A stretch of DNA of 64,000 bases from JBGAPI01 sp044221335 (lineage in GTDB: Bacteria; Pseudomonadota; Gammaproteobacteria; Xanthomonadales; Ahniellaceae), in the NCBI GenBank assembly GCA_044221335.1, contig JBGAPI010000014.1:1-64000 (forward strand), written 5' to 3'. A program made the position numbers and the translations under genes. A model generated the notes under the pieces. That model saw nothing but the letters and a program-made list of their open reading frames with translations, made no database searches and was not told the origin of the DNA. Positions 16,659-25,048 of the stretch are shown here, piece by piece (the first letter of the stretch is position 1; every line of letters starts with the position of its first letter).

Positions 16659-17849
16659 CTATCGGAGGACGCCGAGCCGCTTGCCGACCCGGGTGAAAGC
16701 CTCGATCGCCCGATCGAGGTGCTCGCGGGTGTGCGCGGCACTCATCTGGGTGCGGATCCGCGCCTGGCCCTTCGGCACCACCGGGAAGAAGAAGCCGACC
16801 ACGTAGATGCCTTCCTCCAGCAGTTCCGCGGCCATCTTCTGCGCCAGCGGCGCGTCGTAGACCATCACCGGCACGATCGGGTGGACGCCGGGCTTGATGT
16901 CGAAGCCGGCGGCGGTCATCCGCTCGCGGAAGTAGATCGTGTTGGCGGTCAGCCGCTCGCGCAGGTCGCCGGCCGCGGACAGCATCTCGAACACCTTGAT
17001 GCCGGCGGCGACGACGTGCGGCGGCAGCGAGTTGGAGAAGAGATAGGGGCGCGAGCGCTGGCGCAGCAGTTCGATGATCTCGCCGCGGCCGCTGGTGAAG
17101 CCGCCGAGCGCGCCGCCCAGCGCCTTGCCCAGCGTGCCGGTGAAGAGGTCGATCTGGTCGAGCACGCCACGGGCCTCGGCCGAGCCGCGGCCGGTCGCCC
17201 CGAGAAAGCCGGTGCAGTGGCATTCGTCGATGTGGACCAGCGCCTGGTACTGCCGTGCCAGCGCGGTGATCCGGTCCAGCGGCGCGATGAAGCCGTCCAT
17301 GCTGAAGGCGCCGTCGGTGGTGATGAGCCGGGTACGCGCCGTCTTCGAGGCCTGCAGCTGGGCTTCCAGGTCGGCCATGTCGCAATTCGCGTAGCGGTAG
17401 CGCTGCGCCTTGCAAAGTCGCACTCCGTCGATGATCGAGGCGTGGTTGAGCGCATCGGAAATGATCGCGTCTTCCTCGCCCAGCAGCGGCTCGAACAGTC
17501 CGCCGTTGGCATCGAAGCAGGCGGCGTAGAGGAGGGTGTCGTCGGTGCCGAAGAACTCGGAGATCTTGCGTTCGAGCTGCTTGTGCAGGTCCTGGGTGCC
17601 GCAGATGAAGCGCACCGAGGCCATGCCGAAGCCGTGGCTGTCGAGCGCGTCCTTGGCGGCCTGGATCACGGCGGGGTGATCGGCGAGTCCGAGGTAGTTG
17701 TTGGCGCAGAAATTGAGCACCCGGCGGCCGTCGGCCATCGTGATCTCCGCCGCCTGCGGCGAGGCGATCACCCGCTCGCGCTTGAACAGTCCCTGGGCCT
17801 CGATCTGCGCCAGTTCGTCGGCATAGCGCTGCTGCTGGGGATAGGACAT
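16659..17849 (-). CDS. kbl: 2-amino-3-ketobutyrate CoA ligase (glycine C-acetyltransferase)
   Basis: 396 residues, as in E. coli Kbl (398). A fold-type I PLP enzyme that cleaves 2-amino-3-oxobutyrate with CoA to glycine and acetyl-CoA, the second step of threonine breakdown. Visible: NFCANNYLGLADHP near 47-60, GFGMASVRFICGTQ, DALNHASIIDGVRL, HIDECHCTGFLG (PLP-binding Asp/His area) and the Schiff-base Lys in FTGTLGKALGGALGG near 245. Threonine dehydrogenase, its usual partner, is not next to it. Short palindromic repeats lie just upstream at 17895. Confidence 0.95.
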   Translation of the reverse strand: MSYPQQQRYADELAQIEAQGLFKRERVIASPQAAEITMADGRRVLNFCANNYLGLADHPAVIQAAKDALDSHGFGMASVRFICGTQDLHKQLERKISEFFGTDDTLLYAACFDANGGLFEPLLGEEDAIISDALNHASIIDGVRLCKAQRYRYANCDMADLEAQLQASKTARTRLITTDGAFSMDGFIAPLDRITALARQYQALVHIDECHCTGFLGATGRGSAEARGVLDQIDLFTGTLGKALGGALGGFTSGRGEIIELLRQRSRPYLFSNSLPPHVVAAGIKVFEMLSAAGDLRERLTANTIYFRERMTAAGFDIKPGVHPIVPVMVYDAPLAQKMAAELLEEGIYVVGFFFPVVPKGQARIRTQMSAAHTREHLDRAIEAFTRVGKRLGVLR

Positions 17850-17894
17850 GGCGAGGGCTCCGCTACCGTTGCAAGGGCGCGAAGGTTATCGGAT

Positions 17895-17980
17895 GTAGGG
17901 CGCGCCCTGCGCGCCACCGATGCGAGGTTCCGGTCGGACGACCCTTGGGTCGATGCCAAGGCGCGCAGGGCGCGCCCTAC
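17895..17980. repeat. Inverted pair of REP-like palindromes (family I)
   Basis: GTAGGGCGCGCCCTGCGCGCC at 17895-17915 and its reverse complement at 17960-17980. It fits the family I consensus GTAGGGCGSSCMCTGSSCGCC also found at 33921/33992, 46964, 51597 and 59787/59828. This head-to-head arrangement is like a BIME, a pair of REPs that can fold as one large hairpin. Confidence 0.8.
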
Positions 17981-18405
17981 GACGGCGGATTGCCTACCCG
18001 CAACGCCGCCTGCAGGTCATGCACCCGCTTCACCGCGTCGCGCAGTTCGTACGGTGGCGCCGGCTGGGTACCCCAGACCGGGCCGGGCCACGCGGCGTCG
18101 CCGGGGTTGCGGGCGATGACGTGGACATGAAGCTGGCGGACGATGTTGCCGATCGCGGCGACGTTGAGCTTCTCCGGGCGGAACAGTTCCTTCATGGCCT
18201 GGCTGACCAGTCGGATCTCGGCCATCAGCTGTACCTGGTCCGCCGGTGCGAGGTCGATGATCTCGACCGCACCGTGTCGCTCCGGCACCAGCAGGAGCCA
18301 GGGGAAGCGCGAGTCGTTCATCAGGAGGACCCGGGACAGCGGCAGGCGCGACACCTCGAACGTGTCGGCGACGAGGCGAGCATGGAGTTCGAATGCGGCG
18401 GTCAT
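17977..18405 (-). CDS. HIT-family (histidine triad) hydrolase
   Basis: 142 residues. The histidine triad motif QLHVHVIAR (HxHxH) near 92-100 is preceded by the nucleotide-binding strand RFPWLLLVPERHGAVEI. HIT proteins hydrolyse or transfer nucleotide monophosphates; this length and C-terminal region (WPGPVWG) fit the bacterial HIT group of Proteobacteria. It starts 3 bp after the stop of the upstream hydrolase gene, so the two are co-transcribed. Its last codons overlap the end of the REP copy at 17960-17980. Confidence 0.9.
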   Translation of the reverse strand: MTAAFELHARLVADTFEVSRLPLSRVLLMNDSRFPWLLLVPERHGAVEIIDLAPADQVQLMAEIRLVSQAMKELFRPEKLNVAAIGNIVRQLHVHVIARNPGDAAWPGPVWGTQPAPPYELRDAVKRVHDLQAALRVGNPPS

Positions 18406-18408
18406 CGC

Positions 18409-19077
18409 TCAGCGGCTCCCGAGGACGCGTTCGAGGAAGGATTGCGAGCGCGCGAAGGCGAGGTCGGATGCGGCCGCGTCGTAGTCGGCGCGCTGGTCGC
18501 AGTTGAAGCCGTGGCCGACCGGGTAGACGTGGGCCTCGGCGTCGGGAAAGGCCGTGCGGATCCGCGTGACATGCTCCGGTGGGATGATCGGATCGCGTTC
18601 GCCGAAGTGCAGCAGCAGCGGCGCCTGTGCGTGCTCGTGCAGGAAAGGGATGCTGCGGCCGCCGTAGTAGGACACCGCGGGCAGGCCGAGGCGGGTGCTC
18701 GCCAGCAGCGCAACGGTGCCGCCCCAGCAGAATCCGAGCACCGCGACCGGACCGGCGGCGACGAGCTGCCGCGCGCAGGCGGCGACGTCGCGCAATGCAT
18801 TGTCGAAGCCGAGCGCGGCGACCAGTTCGCGACCGCGAGCGACACCCTCGGTGTCATAGCCGAGCTCGACGCCACGTTCAACCCGATCGAAGACCGACGG
18901 CGCCAGCACCTCGTAGCCGGCCGCCGCCCAGCGGCCAGCAACAGCGCGGATGTGCGAGTTGACCCCGAAGATCTCCTGCACCAGCACGATTCCGCCGGCA
19001 CGTCGGGACGCGGTTGTTTCGTGCCAGGCCGAGAACGGTTGGCCGTCGCTGCTGTCGAGAGTGATCCAGGCGCCCAT
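18409..19077 (-). CDS. Dienelactone hydrolase family protein
   Basis: 222 residues from MGAWITLDSSDGQPFSAW at 19077; upstream in-frame starts add unconserved sequence. Alpha/beta-hydrolase of the DLH family, with Cys nucleophile in GFCWGGTVAL, Asp in FGERDPIIPP and His in GHGFNC. QEIFGVNSHIR near the N-terminus is a typical DLH segment. The prototype opens dienelactones in chloro-aromatic breakdown, but chromosomal members have broad or unknown esterase roles. Operon with the HIT gene downstream. Confidence 0.9.
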   Translation of the reverse strand: MGAWITLDSSDGQPFSAWHETTASRRAGGIVLVQEIFGVNSHIRAVAGRWAAAGYEVLAPSVFDRVERGVELGYDTEGVARGRELVAALGFDNALRDVAACARQLVAAGPVAVLGFCWGGTVALLASTRLGLPAVSYYGGRSIPFLHEHAQAPLLLHFGERDPIIPPEHVTRIRTAFPDAEAHVYPVGHGFNCDQRADYDAAASDLAFARSQSFLERVLGSR

Positions 19078-19198
19078 GACGCATTCTAGGCCCTGTACGT
19101 CGCCCCCGAGACCGCCGTTTGCAAGGATTGCGATTCCTTGAAGCGGCCGGCAGACGCCTGCTAGGCTCGTAGATTCTAAACTTGCGGTAATGGAGCGG

Positions 19199-19546
19199 AT
19201 GATGATGCAGCGCAGTGTCCTGTTGGGCGCAATCACGGTCGGCATGCTGCTGCTGGTGGCATGCGGCAAGGGACCGGCGGCGCCGAATGCGAAGTCGAAA
19301 GCCGCCAGCACGGCGGCCGCTCCGACGGCGGTCAGTGCAGCCGAGTGCCAGAAGGTGAAGGATCGGGTCTGGGAATCCTCGACCCGCGGCATCCCCGCCG
19401 AAGCGCTGAAGACCATGCCGGACAAGGCGACGATCACCTCGATCATCGACTGCAATGACGCAGCGATGATCAAGACCTACCAGAAGTGCCTCGACACGGA
19501 AACCGAAGAGAACGACCTCGGCACCTGCCTCGAGACCTCTTCCTAG
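19199..19546 (+). CDS. Small lipoprotein of unknown function
   Basis: About 115 residues; several ATG codons follow one another (19190, 19199, 19202), and 19199 or 19202 suits the GGAG just upstream. A lipoprotein signal with lipobox LLVAC is followed by an Ala/Lys-rich linker and a domain with four Cys (AECQKVK, SIIDC, YQKCLD, LGTCLE), probably two disulphides. I do not recognise the family. It stands alone between a minus-strand operon and exbB. Confidence 0.65.
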   Translation: MMMQRSVLLGAITVGMLLLVACGKGPAAPNAKSKAASTAAAPTAVSAAECQKVKDRVWESSTRGIPAEALKTMPDKATITSIIDCNDAAMIKTYQKCLDTETEENDLGTCLETSS

Positions 19547-19755
19547 GCAAGTCTCGAGCCCGTTCCCGGCCTCAGTCGCGCGGCTCGCACTCGGGCCCCG
19601 GGGCGAGCAATCCTGCACAGGGCTGGAATTCGCCGGCCCCGACCCGGGGGAGGGTGGCCTACCCCCTGAACTTGCCCCGCGGTTTCCTGGCGACCGGATC
19701 GATCGGCACCGCGACTCGCGCCGCAGTTCGCGACCCGGATCAAGGTTTTGCAGAC

Positions 19756-19781
19756 GGAAAGGCGGCGAATGCCGCCTTTCC
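19756..19781. other. Strong hairpin upstream of exbB
   Basis: An 11 bp perfect stem, GGAAAGGCGGC/GCCGCCTTTCC, with loop GAAT. No T tract follows at once on either strand. It lies immediately before a good extended -10, so it may insulate the exbB promoter or end read-through from the lipoprotein gene. Confidence 0.5.
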
Positions 19782-19784
19782 GGC

Positions 19785-19793
19785 TGATATGAT
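19785..19793 (+). promoter_or_regulatory. Extended -10 promoter for exbB operon
   Basis: TGATATGAT matches the extended -10 form TGnTATAAT with one mismatch. It places transcription start near 19800, some 27 bases before the exbB ATG. No clear -35 is seen, which is usual for extended -10 promoters. Confidence 0.5.
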
Positions 19794-19826
19794 CCGCGCG
19801 CTTTTTTCGACCGGAGATCCTCCCGC

Positions 19827-20483
19827 GTGTTCGAGATCCTGATGGCCGGTGGTTGGGCGATGGCGCCGATCCTCGTGTGTTCGGTGCTGGTCCTGGGAAT
19901 CACCGCGGAACGCCTGTGGGCGCTGCGCCGTGCCAGCGTCGTTCCGCCGGCGCTCGGCGCCGAGGTGCGCGAATACGCCAGCCAGCGCCAGCTCACCGCC
20001 GAACATCTCGATGCATTGGCGAAGAACTCGCCGCTCGGCCAGGTGATGGCTGCCGCGCTGCGCGGCCGTGCCGGCGGACGCGACGCGGTGCGCGAGCGGG
20101 TGGAGGACGCCGGCCGCCACGTCATGCACGAGATGGAGCGCTTCCTCAACACGCTCGGCACCATCGCGCTGATCTCGCCGCTGCTCGGCCTGCTCGGCAC
20201 GGTGATGGGCATGATCCGGATGTTCCTCGCGATCGTCGGCAGCGGCGTCGGCGATGCCAGCAAGCTCGCCGGCGGCATCGGCGAGGCGCTGGTCTGCACC
20301 GCCGCCGGCCTGGTGGTCGCGATCCCGGCCTACATCCTGCACCGCTACTTCCGCGGCCGGGTCGCCGACCTCGGCATCGCGCTGGAGCGCGAAGTCACCG
20401 GTCTCCTGGACGACCTGGACGCCAAGGCGGCTGCGGGCCCGGTGGCCCCGGCCGCCCCCGCCGCGAAGCGCGTGGCGCGCTGA
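19827..20483 (+). CDS. exbB: MotA/TolQ/ExbB-family proton channel protein
   Basis: 218 residues. Inner-membrane channel subunit that uses the proton gradient to drive TonB-type or related envelope work. It has the N-terminal span (MAPILVCSVLVLGITAERLW), and the conserved central pair around LGTIALISPLLGLLGTVMGMIRMF and GEALVCTAAGLVVAIPAYI carries the TolQ/ExbB signature. The neighbour downstream is its ExbD/TolR partner, then msbA-lpxK-kdsB; this order is common in xanthomonads. It therefore may serve envelope lipid transport or TonB. Confidence 0.92.
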   Translation: MFEILMAGGWAMAPILVCSVLVLGITAERLWALRRASVVPPALGAEVREYASQRQLTAEHLDALAKNSPLGQVMAAALRGRAGGRDAVRERVEDAGRHVMHEMERFLNTLGTIALISPLLGLLGTVMGMIRMFLAIVGSGVGDASKLAGGIGEALVCTAAGLVVAIPAYILHRYFRGRVADLGIALEREVTGLLDDLDAKAAAGPVAPAAPAAKRVAR

Positions 20484-20490
20484 GGCCCGC

Positions 20491-20919
20491 GTGAGGATCG
20501 CTCCCGCCAGCAAGGGCGACGAGTTCGAGCTCAACGTCATCTCGCTGATCGACGTGATGCTGACGCTGCTGATGTTCTTCGTGATGACTGCGAGCTTCGA
20601 GCAGCGCGCGCTCTTGAAGGTCACGCTGCCCGAGTCGCAGGCTGCCGCCACCACGCAGGCGCAGCGCGACCCGCTCATCATCCTGGTCGATCGCGACGGC
20701 CGCTATTTCGTCGGCAAGAGCGAGGTCCTGAATCCCAGTCTCGCCACTCTGAAGACGGCGATCGAGCAGGAGGCCGGCAGCAACCGCGAGCGGCCGGTGA
20801 CCCTGCGTGCCGACGGCCGCACGCCGCACCAGTCGGTGGTGACGGCGATGGACGCGCTTGGCCAGCTCGGCTTCGTGCACCTGACCATCGCGACCGTCCC
20901 GGCCAAGAGCGGCGGCTGA
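20491..20919 (+). CDS. exbD: ExbD/TolR-family biopolymer transport protein
   Basis: 142 residues from the GTG at 20491, 7 bp after exbB. A single N-terminal span (ELNVISLIDVMLTLLMFFVM) carries the conserved Asp (LIDVMLTLL) thought to carry protons, then a periplasmic domain ending in HLTIATVPAKSGG. It works as a dimer inside the ExbB ring. The msbA start is two bases past its stop, indicating tight coupling. Confidence 0.92.
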   Translation: MRIAPASKGDEFELNVISLIDVMLTLLMFFVMTASFEQRALLKVTLPESQAAATTQAQRDPLIILVDRDGRYFVGKSEVLNPSLATLKTAIEQEAGSNRERPVTLRADGRTPHQSVVTAMDALGQLGFVHLTIATVPAKSGG

Positions 20920-20921
20920 TC

Positions 20922-22706
20922 GTGGCTGCGAGTGGCGCGCCGGGCTCGGCGGCGATCTATCGGCGTCTCTTGACCTACACCCGGCCGTATTGGGGGCTCG
21001 GGGTCGCCGCCGTGGTCGGCATGGCCGTCGAGGCGGGCGCTGCCGGCGCGTTCACCGCGCTGATGGAGCCGATGATCGACAAGACCTTCATCGCCCGCGA
21101 CGCGGCCGCCGTCGGCTGGCTGCCGCTGGCCATCGTCGCCCTGTTCGTGCTGCGCGGCATCGCGACCTACACCACCGACTACGGCATGGCGCGGATGGGG
21201 CGCGGCGTGGTGCAGATCCTGCGCCAGCAGATCCTGGAGAAGTTCCTGCGGCTGCCGTCGTCGTACTTCGACCGCGAATCGACCGCTGCGCTGACCGCGC
21301 GGATCACCTACCACACCGAGCAGGTCGCGCAGGCGTCCAGCGATGCGGTGAAGATCGCGCTGACCGACGTGCTGACGCTGATCGCGCTGGTCGCGGTGAT
21401 GCTCTGGCAGAGCGTGAAGATCACCATCACGATGCTGGTCATCGGCCCGCTGATCGCCGCCATCGTGGGCGTCGTCGGACGGCGCTACCGGCGGATCAAC
21501 CAGGGCATCCAGACCGGCATCGCGCAGCTCGCCCAGGTCGCCGAGCAGTCGATCAGCGGCCAGCAGATCGTCAAGGTCTACGGCGCGCAGGCCGACGAGG
21601 CCGCGCGCTTCGCCAAGCTCGCCGAGCGCAACCGCAAGCTGCAGGTGAAGGTCGAGTCGACCAAGGCGCTGTCGAGCTCGGTGGTGCAGCTGCTGGCAGC
21701 GGTGGCGCTGGCGATCATCCTGTGGATCGCCGGTTCCGAGGCGGCTGCCGGGCGCCTGCAGCCGGGCCAGTTCGTGTCGCTGATGACCGCGATGATGGCG
21801 ATGCTGCCGTCGCTGAAGCGGATCACCAACGTGCAGGGCATGATCCAGAAGGGCGTCGCCGCCGCCGGGGGGCTGTTCGAGATCATCGATCAGCCGGAGG
21901 AGGTCGATCGCGGAAGCCGGCCGCTGGAACGCGCATCCGGTCGCGTCGAGTTCGAGCGGGTCAGCGTGAACTACGGCCAGGGGAGCGACGCGGCGCTGTC
22001 GGACCTCTCCTTCGTCGCGGAGCCTGGCACGGTCACCGCCGTCGTCGGTCGCTCGGGCAGCGGCAAGACCACCCTGGTGCGGCTGCTGCCGCGCTTCTAC
22101 GAGCCGAGTGCGGGCCAGGTGCGACTCGACGGCGTCGATCTCGTCGACTACCGCCTCGCCGACCTGCGCCGCCAGATCGCTCTGGTCAGCCAGGAACTGG
22201 TGCTGTTCGACGACTCGGTCGCGGCCAACATCGCGTTCGGCCAGCCGACACGGCCATCGCAGGCGGAGCTGGAGAAGGCGGCGGCGGCGGCCAATGCGCT
22301 GGAGTTCATCCGGCGCCTGCCGCAGGGCTTCGACACCCCGATCGGCGAGAAGGGGGCTCTGCTCTCCGGCGGCCAGCGGCAGCGCCTGGCGATCGCGCGG
22401 GCGATCCTGAAGGATGCTCCGATCCTGATCCTCGACGAGGCGACCTCCGCGCTGGACACCGAGTCCGAGCGGCTGATCCAGGAGGCGCTCGAACGCCTGA
22501 TGGTGAACCGCACGACCTTCGTGATCGCTCACCGGCTGTCCACCATCGAGCGCGCCCACCGCGTGCTGGTGCTCGACCAGGGCCGACTGCTGGAGTCGGG
22601 CACCCATGCGGAGCTGCTGGCCCGCGGCGGCGCCTATGCCCATCTGCACCAGCTGCAGTTCGCCGGCCAGAACGGCGCCGGTGCCGTTCGCGACGCCGGG
22701 CGCTGA
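20922..22706 (+). CDS. msbA: Lipid A export ABC transporter, ATP-binding/permease protein
   Basis: 594 residues, GTG start two bases after exbD. Half-transporter that flips lipid A-core across the inner membrane. N-terminal six-span domain (about 1-320), then the ATPase: Walker A VGRSGSGKTTLV near 372, Q-loop VSQELVLFDDSV, signature LLSGGQRQRLAIARAIL, Walker B ILILDEATSALD and H-loop FVIAHRLSTIE. Length matches MsbA (582 in E. coli). The position just before lpxK is the typical one. Confidence 0.96.
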   Translation: MAASGAPGSAAIYRRLLTYTRPYWGLGVAAVVGMAVEAGAAGAFTALMEPMIDKTFIARDAAAVGWLPLAIVALFVLRGIATYTTDYGMARMGRGVVQILRQQILEKFLRLPSSYFDRESTAALTARITYHTEQVAQASSDAVKIALTDVLTLIALVAVMLWQSVKITITMLVIGPLIAAIVGVVGRRYRRINQGIQTGIAQLAQVAEQSISGQQIVKVYGAQADEAARFAKLAERNRKLQVKVESTKALSSSVVQLLAAVALAIILWIAGSEAAAGRLQPGQFVSLMTAMMAMLPSLKRITNVQGMIQKGVAAAGGLFEIIDQPEEVDRGSRPLERASGRVEFERVSVNYGQGSDAALSDLSFVAEPGTVTAVVGRSGSGKTTLVRLLPRFYEPSAGQVRLDGVDLVDYRLADLRRQIALVSQELVLFDDSVAANIAFGQPTRPSQAELEKAAAAANALEFIRRLPQGFDTPIGEKGALLSGGQRQRLAIARAILKDAPILILDEATSALDTESERLIQEALERLMVNRTTFVIAHRLSTIERAHRVLVLDQGRLLESGTHAELLARGGAYAHLHQLQFAGQNGAGAVRDAGR

Positions 22707-22710
22707 GGCC

Positions 22711-23709
22711 GTGCTGCGTTCGCAGCTGGAAGCGTGGCTGAAGGCGATCTGGTACGAGGGTCGCCCCGTGCCGTGGCTGCTCGGCCTGCTGGAAGACGTC
22801 TATGCCACGGTTCTGGAGCTGCGGCGCTGGCTGTACGCGCGCGGCTGGAAGCGCTCCGGCCGACTGCCGGTTCCCGTGCTGGTGGTCGGCAACGTCAGCG
22901 TCGGCGGCACCGGCAAGACGCCCCTGACCGCGTGGCTGGTCGCCGAGCTGGCGGCGCGCGGCTGGCGTCCCGGCATCGTGCTGCGCGGCTACGGTGGCCA
23001 CGAGCGCGGGGTCGCGCTGGTGCATGCCTCCGACAGCGCCGCACGCGTCGGCGACGAGGCGCTGCTGCTCGCGCGTGCCGGCAATCATCCGGTCGCGATC
23101 GGCCGGCGCCGCTACGAAGCCGGTCGCGCGCTGATCGACCAGGCCGGCTGCGACCTCGTCATCTGCGACGACGGCCTGCAGCACTGGTCGCTGGCGCGGG
23201 ACCTGGAGATCGCGGTGGTCGACGGCGAGCGCCGTTTCGGCAACGGCCGACTGCTGCCCGCGGGCCCGCTGCGGGAGCCGATCGAACGGCTGGCGCGGGT
23301 CGACGTCGTGGTGGTCAATGGCGCAGTGGGGCAGGGCAGGGAGGTGGAAATGAGGGTCAGCGGCGCGCGGGCGGTCAGCCTGCTCGATCCGACCCGCCAG
23401 ATCCCGCTCGCCGACTGGCGCGGCGAGACCGTCCACGCGGTCGCCGGCATCGGCCAGCCGGAGCGGTTCTTCGCGATGCTGGAGCGGCAGGGCCTCACGG
23501 TGATCCGCCACCCGTTGCCGGACCATCACCATTTCAGCGGCAGCGAGTTCAACTTCGACGACGGCCTGCGCGTGCTGGTCACCGAGAAGGACGCGGTGAA
23601 ATGCGTCAGTTTCGCCGACGACCGCTGTTTCGCAGTCCCGGTCGACGTGACCTTGCCGGAGGGCTTTGCGGACGACATCCACAAGCGACTGAAGAGGCGC
23701 GTCGCATAG
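22711..23709 (+). CDS. lpxK: Tetraacyldisaccharide 4'-kinase
   Basis: 332 residues from the GTG at 22711, four bases past msbA. Sixth step of lipid A synthesis: phosphorylates the 4' position of the tetraacyl disaccharide at the inner membrane. Walker A-like GNVSVGGTGKTPL at about 60-72, GYGGHERG, the DEALLLAR segment, DDGLQHW and, late, HHHFSG and LVTEKDAVK are all typical LpxK blocks. It shares an operon with msbA; kdsB follows after 219 bp. Confidence 0.96.
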   Translation: MLRSQLEAWLKAIWYEGRPVPWLLGLLEDVYATVLELRRWLYARGWKRSGRLPVPVLVVGNVSVGGTGKTPLTAWLVAELAARGWRPGIVLRGYGGHERGVALVHASDSAARVGDEALLLARAGNHPVAIGRRRYEAGRALIDQAGCDLVICDDGLQHWSLARDLEIAVVDGERRFGNGRLLPAGPLREPIERLARVDVVVVNGAVGQGREVEMRVSGARAVSLLDPTRQIPLADWRGETVHAVAGIGQPERFFAMLERQGLTVIRHPLPDHHHFSGSEFNFDDGLRVLVTEKDAVKCVSFADDRCFAVPVDVTLPEGFADDIHKRLKRRVA

Positions 23710-23928
23710 GCTGCGCCTGGCGCAGCGGTCGATCCAGGGCCGGTGGCGGGAAATCCCGGCACGCGGGGCCGGGCGCTTGCGCCGAGTCCTGGGACCGCTA
23801 CGGCGGGTCCCGGAGTTCGTTCGACGGTCGAGCGCCCCCGTTTTCGCATCGACTTGAAGTCTCAGCCGATGATCGACAACCTCCTCCCCGTCCACTTCCC
23901 CCGCGGTCAACCGCCGGAGACGCTCCGC

Positions 23929-24723
23929 ATGCCCGTTCCTTTCATCGTCGCCATTCCTGCCCGACTCGGCTCCACCCGTCTCCCGCGCAAGGCCCTGCGC
24001 GAGATCGCCGGGAAGCCGCTGGTGCTGCACGTGGTCGACCGGGCGCGCGCCGCGGGGGCGGAAGCGGTCGTGGTGGCGACGGACGCCGAGGAAATCGCCG
24101 AGGTCGTGCGCGACGCCGGCGCGGATGTCGCGATGACGCGTGCCGAACATGCATCCGGCAGCGACCGGCTGGCGCAGGTCGCGGCCGATCGTGGCTGGGC
24201 CGACGACGTGGTGGTGGTGAACCTGCAAGGCGACGAACCGCTGGCGCCGCCAGCCGGGATCCGCCAGGTCGCCGAGCTGCTGGCGCGCGCGGGAACCGCG
24301 ATGGCGACGCTCGCCGAGCCGATCGAGGACGGGGCGACGCTGCTCGATCCCAACGCCGTCAAGCTGGTGCGCGCGGCCAACGGCAACGCGCTGTACTTCT
24401 CCCGCGCCGCGATACCGTGGGCACGCGACCACAACGCCGCGGCCTGGATGCGCCATGAACTTCCGGCACCGCCGCCGGGCGTGGCGCTGCGCCACATCGG
24501 CATCTACGCCTACCGCGCGGGCTTCCTGCGCCGCTTCGTCGCCCTGCCGCGCACGCCGCTGGAACAACTGGAGTCGCTCGAGCAGTTGCGGGCGCTCGAG
24601 CATGGCCACGCGATCGCGGTCGAGGTCGCCTGTGCGGCGTTTCCGGGAGGGGTGGATGTGGAGGCGGACGTGGCGCGAGTGGCGCGGTTGCTGGCGGTGG
24701 GAGGGTTGGGGGCTGAGGGCTGA
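23929..24723 (+). CDS. kdsB: 3-deoxy-manno-octulosonate cytidylyltransferase
   Basis: 264 residues from MPVPFIVAIPARLGSTRLPRK; GGAGA lies 8 bases upstream. An in-frame ATG at 23869 would add 20 weakly supported residues. It activates Kdo with CTP for the LPS inner core. Motifs: IPARLGSTRLPRKAL (nucleotide binding), VVVATDAEEIAEVV, TRAEHASGSDRLAQ, NLQGDEPL and HIGIYAYRAGFLRRF. Slightly longer than E. coli KdsB (248) at the C-terminus, where a Gly-rich tail runs into the repeat region. Confidence 0.95.
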   Translation: MPVPFIVAIPARLGSTRLPRKALREIAGKPLVLHVVDRARAAGAEAVVVATDAEEIAEVVRDAGADVAMTRAEHASGSDRLAQVAADRGWADDVVVVNLQGDEPLAPPAGIRQVAELLARAGTAMATLAEPIEDGATLLDPNAVKLVRAANGNALYFSRAAIPWARDHNAAAWMRHELPAPPPGVALRHIGIYAYRAGFLRRFVALPRTPLEQLESLEQLRALEHGHAIAVEVACAAFPGGVDVEADVARVARLLAVGGLGAEG

Positions 24724-25003
24724 AACTTTGGATCGAAAGGCGAGTTGTGGTGTTTTCGCTTCGTTTTGCCCTGGGTACAGGGAAGGGAGTGTTCACTCAT
24801 TCCCCGTCATTGAGAGGAGGAGCGCGGCGACGTCGGAGCATTCCAGCGCCATTGCCCTGGCTCTGGCGCGACGAAGGGCAATGTCGCTGGATTGCTTCGC
24901 TGCGCTCGCAATGACGGGTTGTTGTGTTTCCGGGTCCTGGGCCCATTGCGTCGAACGAAACCACAGCGCATCGATTCTCAAGTCATCGCAAGGTTTCAGC
25001 CCT
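24724..25003. repeat. Dispersed repeat family III, long copy 1
   Basis: The core 24805-24918 is an imperfect inverted repeat: CGTCATTGAGAGGAGGAGCG... at one end and GGATTGCTTCGCTGCGCTCG, CAATGACGGG at the other. The flanks also match the copy at 58152-58500: GGGCTGAGGGCTGA before, and GTTTCCGGG, GCGTCGAACGAA, CAGCGCATCGA and GCAAGGTTTC after. The element is therefore about 300 bp. No gene lies inside. Confidence 0.75.
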
Positions 25004-25048
25004 CGCCGATCAAATCCCGCATAATCCAAACCGCCCCAAGGAATCCCC

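Noticed and set aside
15718..17415. Extension of the module 3 kinase frame far upstream
   Set aside because: The extra 560 codons cross the sigma gene and kbl in another frame and show no homology; the ATG at 15717 is the start.
24805..24918. CRISPR-like or RNA gene reading of the inverted repeat
   Set aside because: Only one unit with terminal inverted repeats; no regular spacer array, and the same unit recurs far away, so it is a dispersed repeat.
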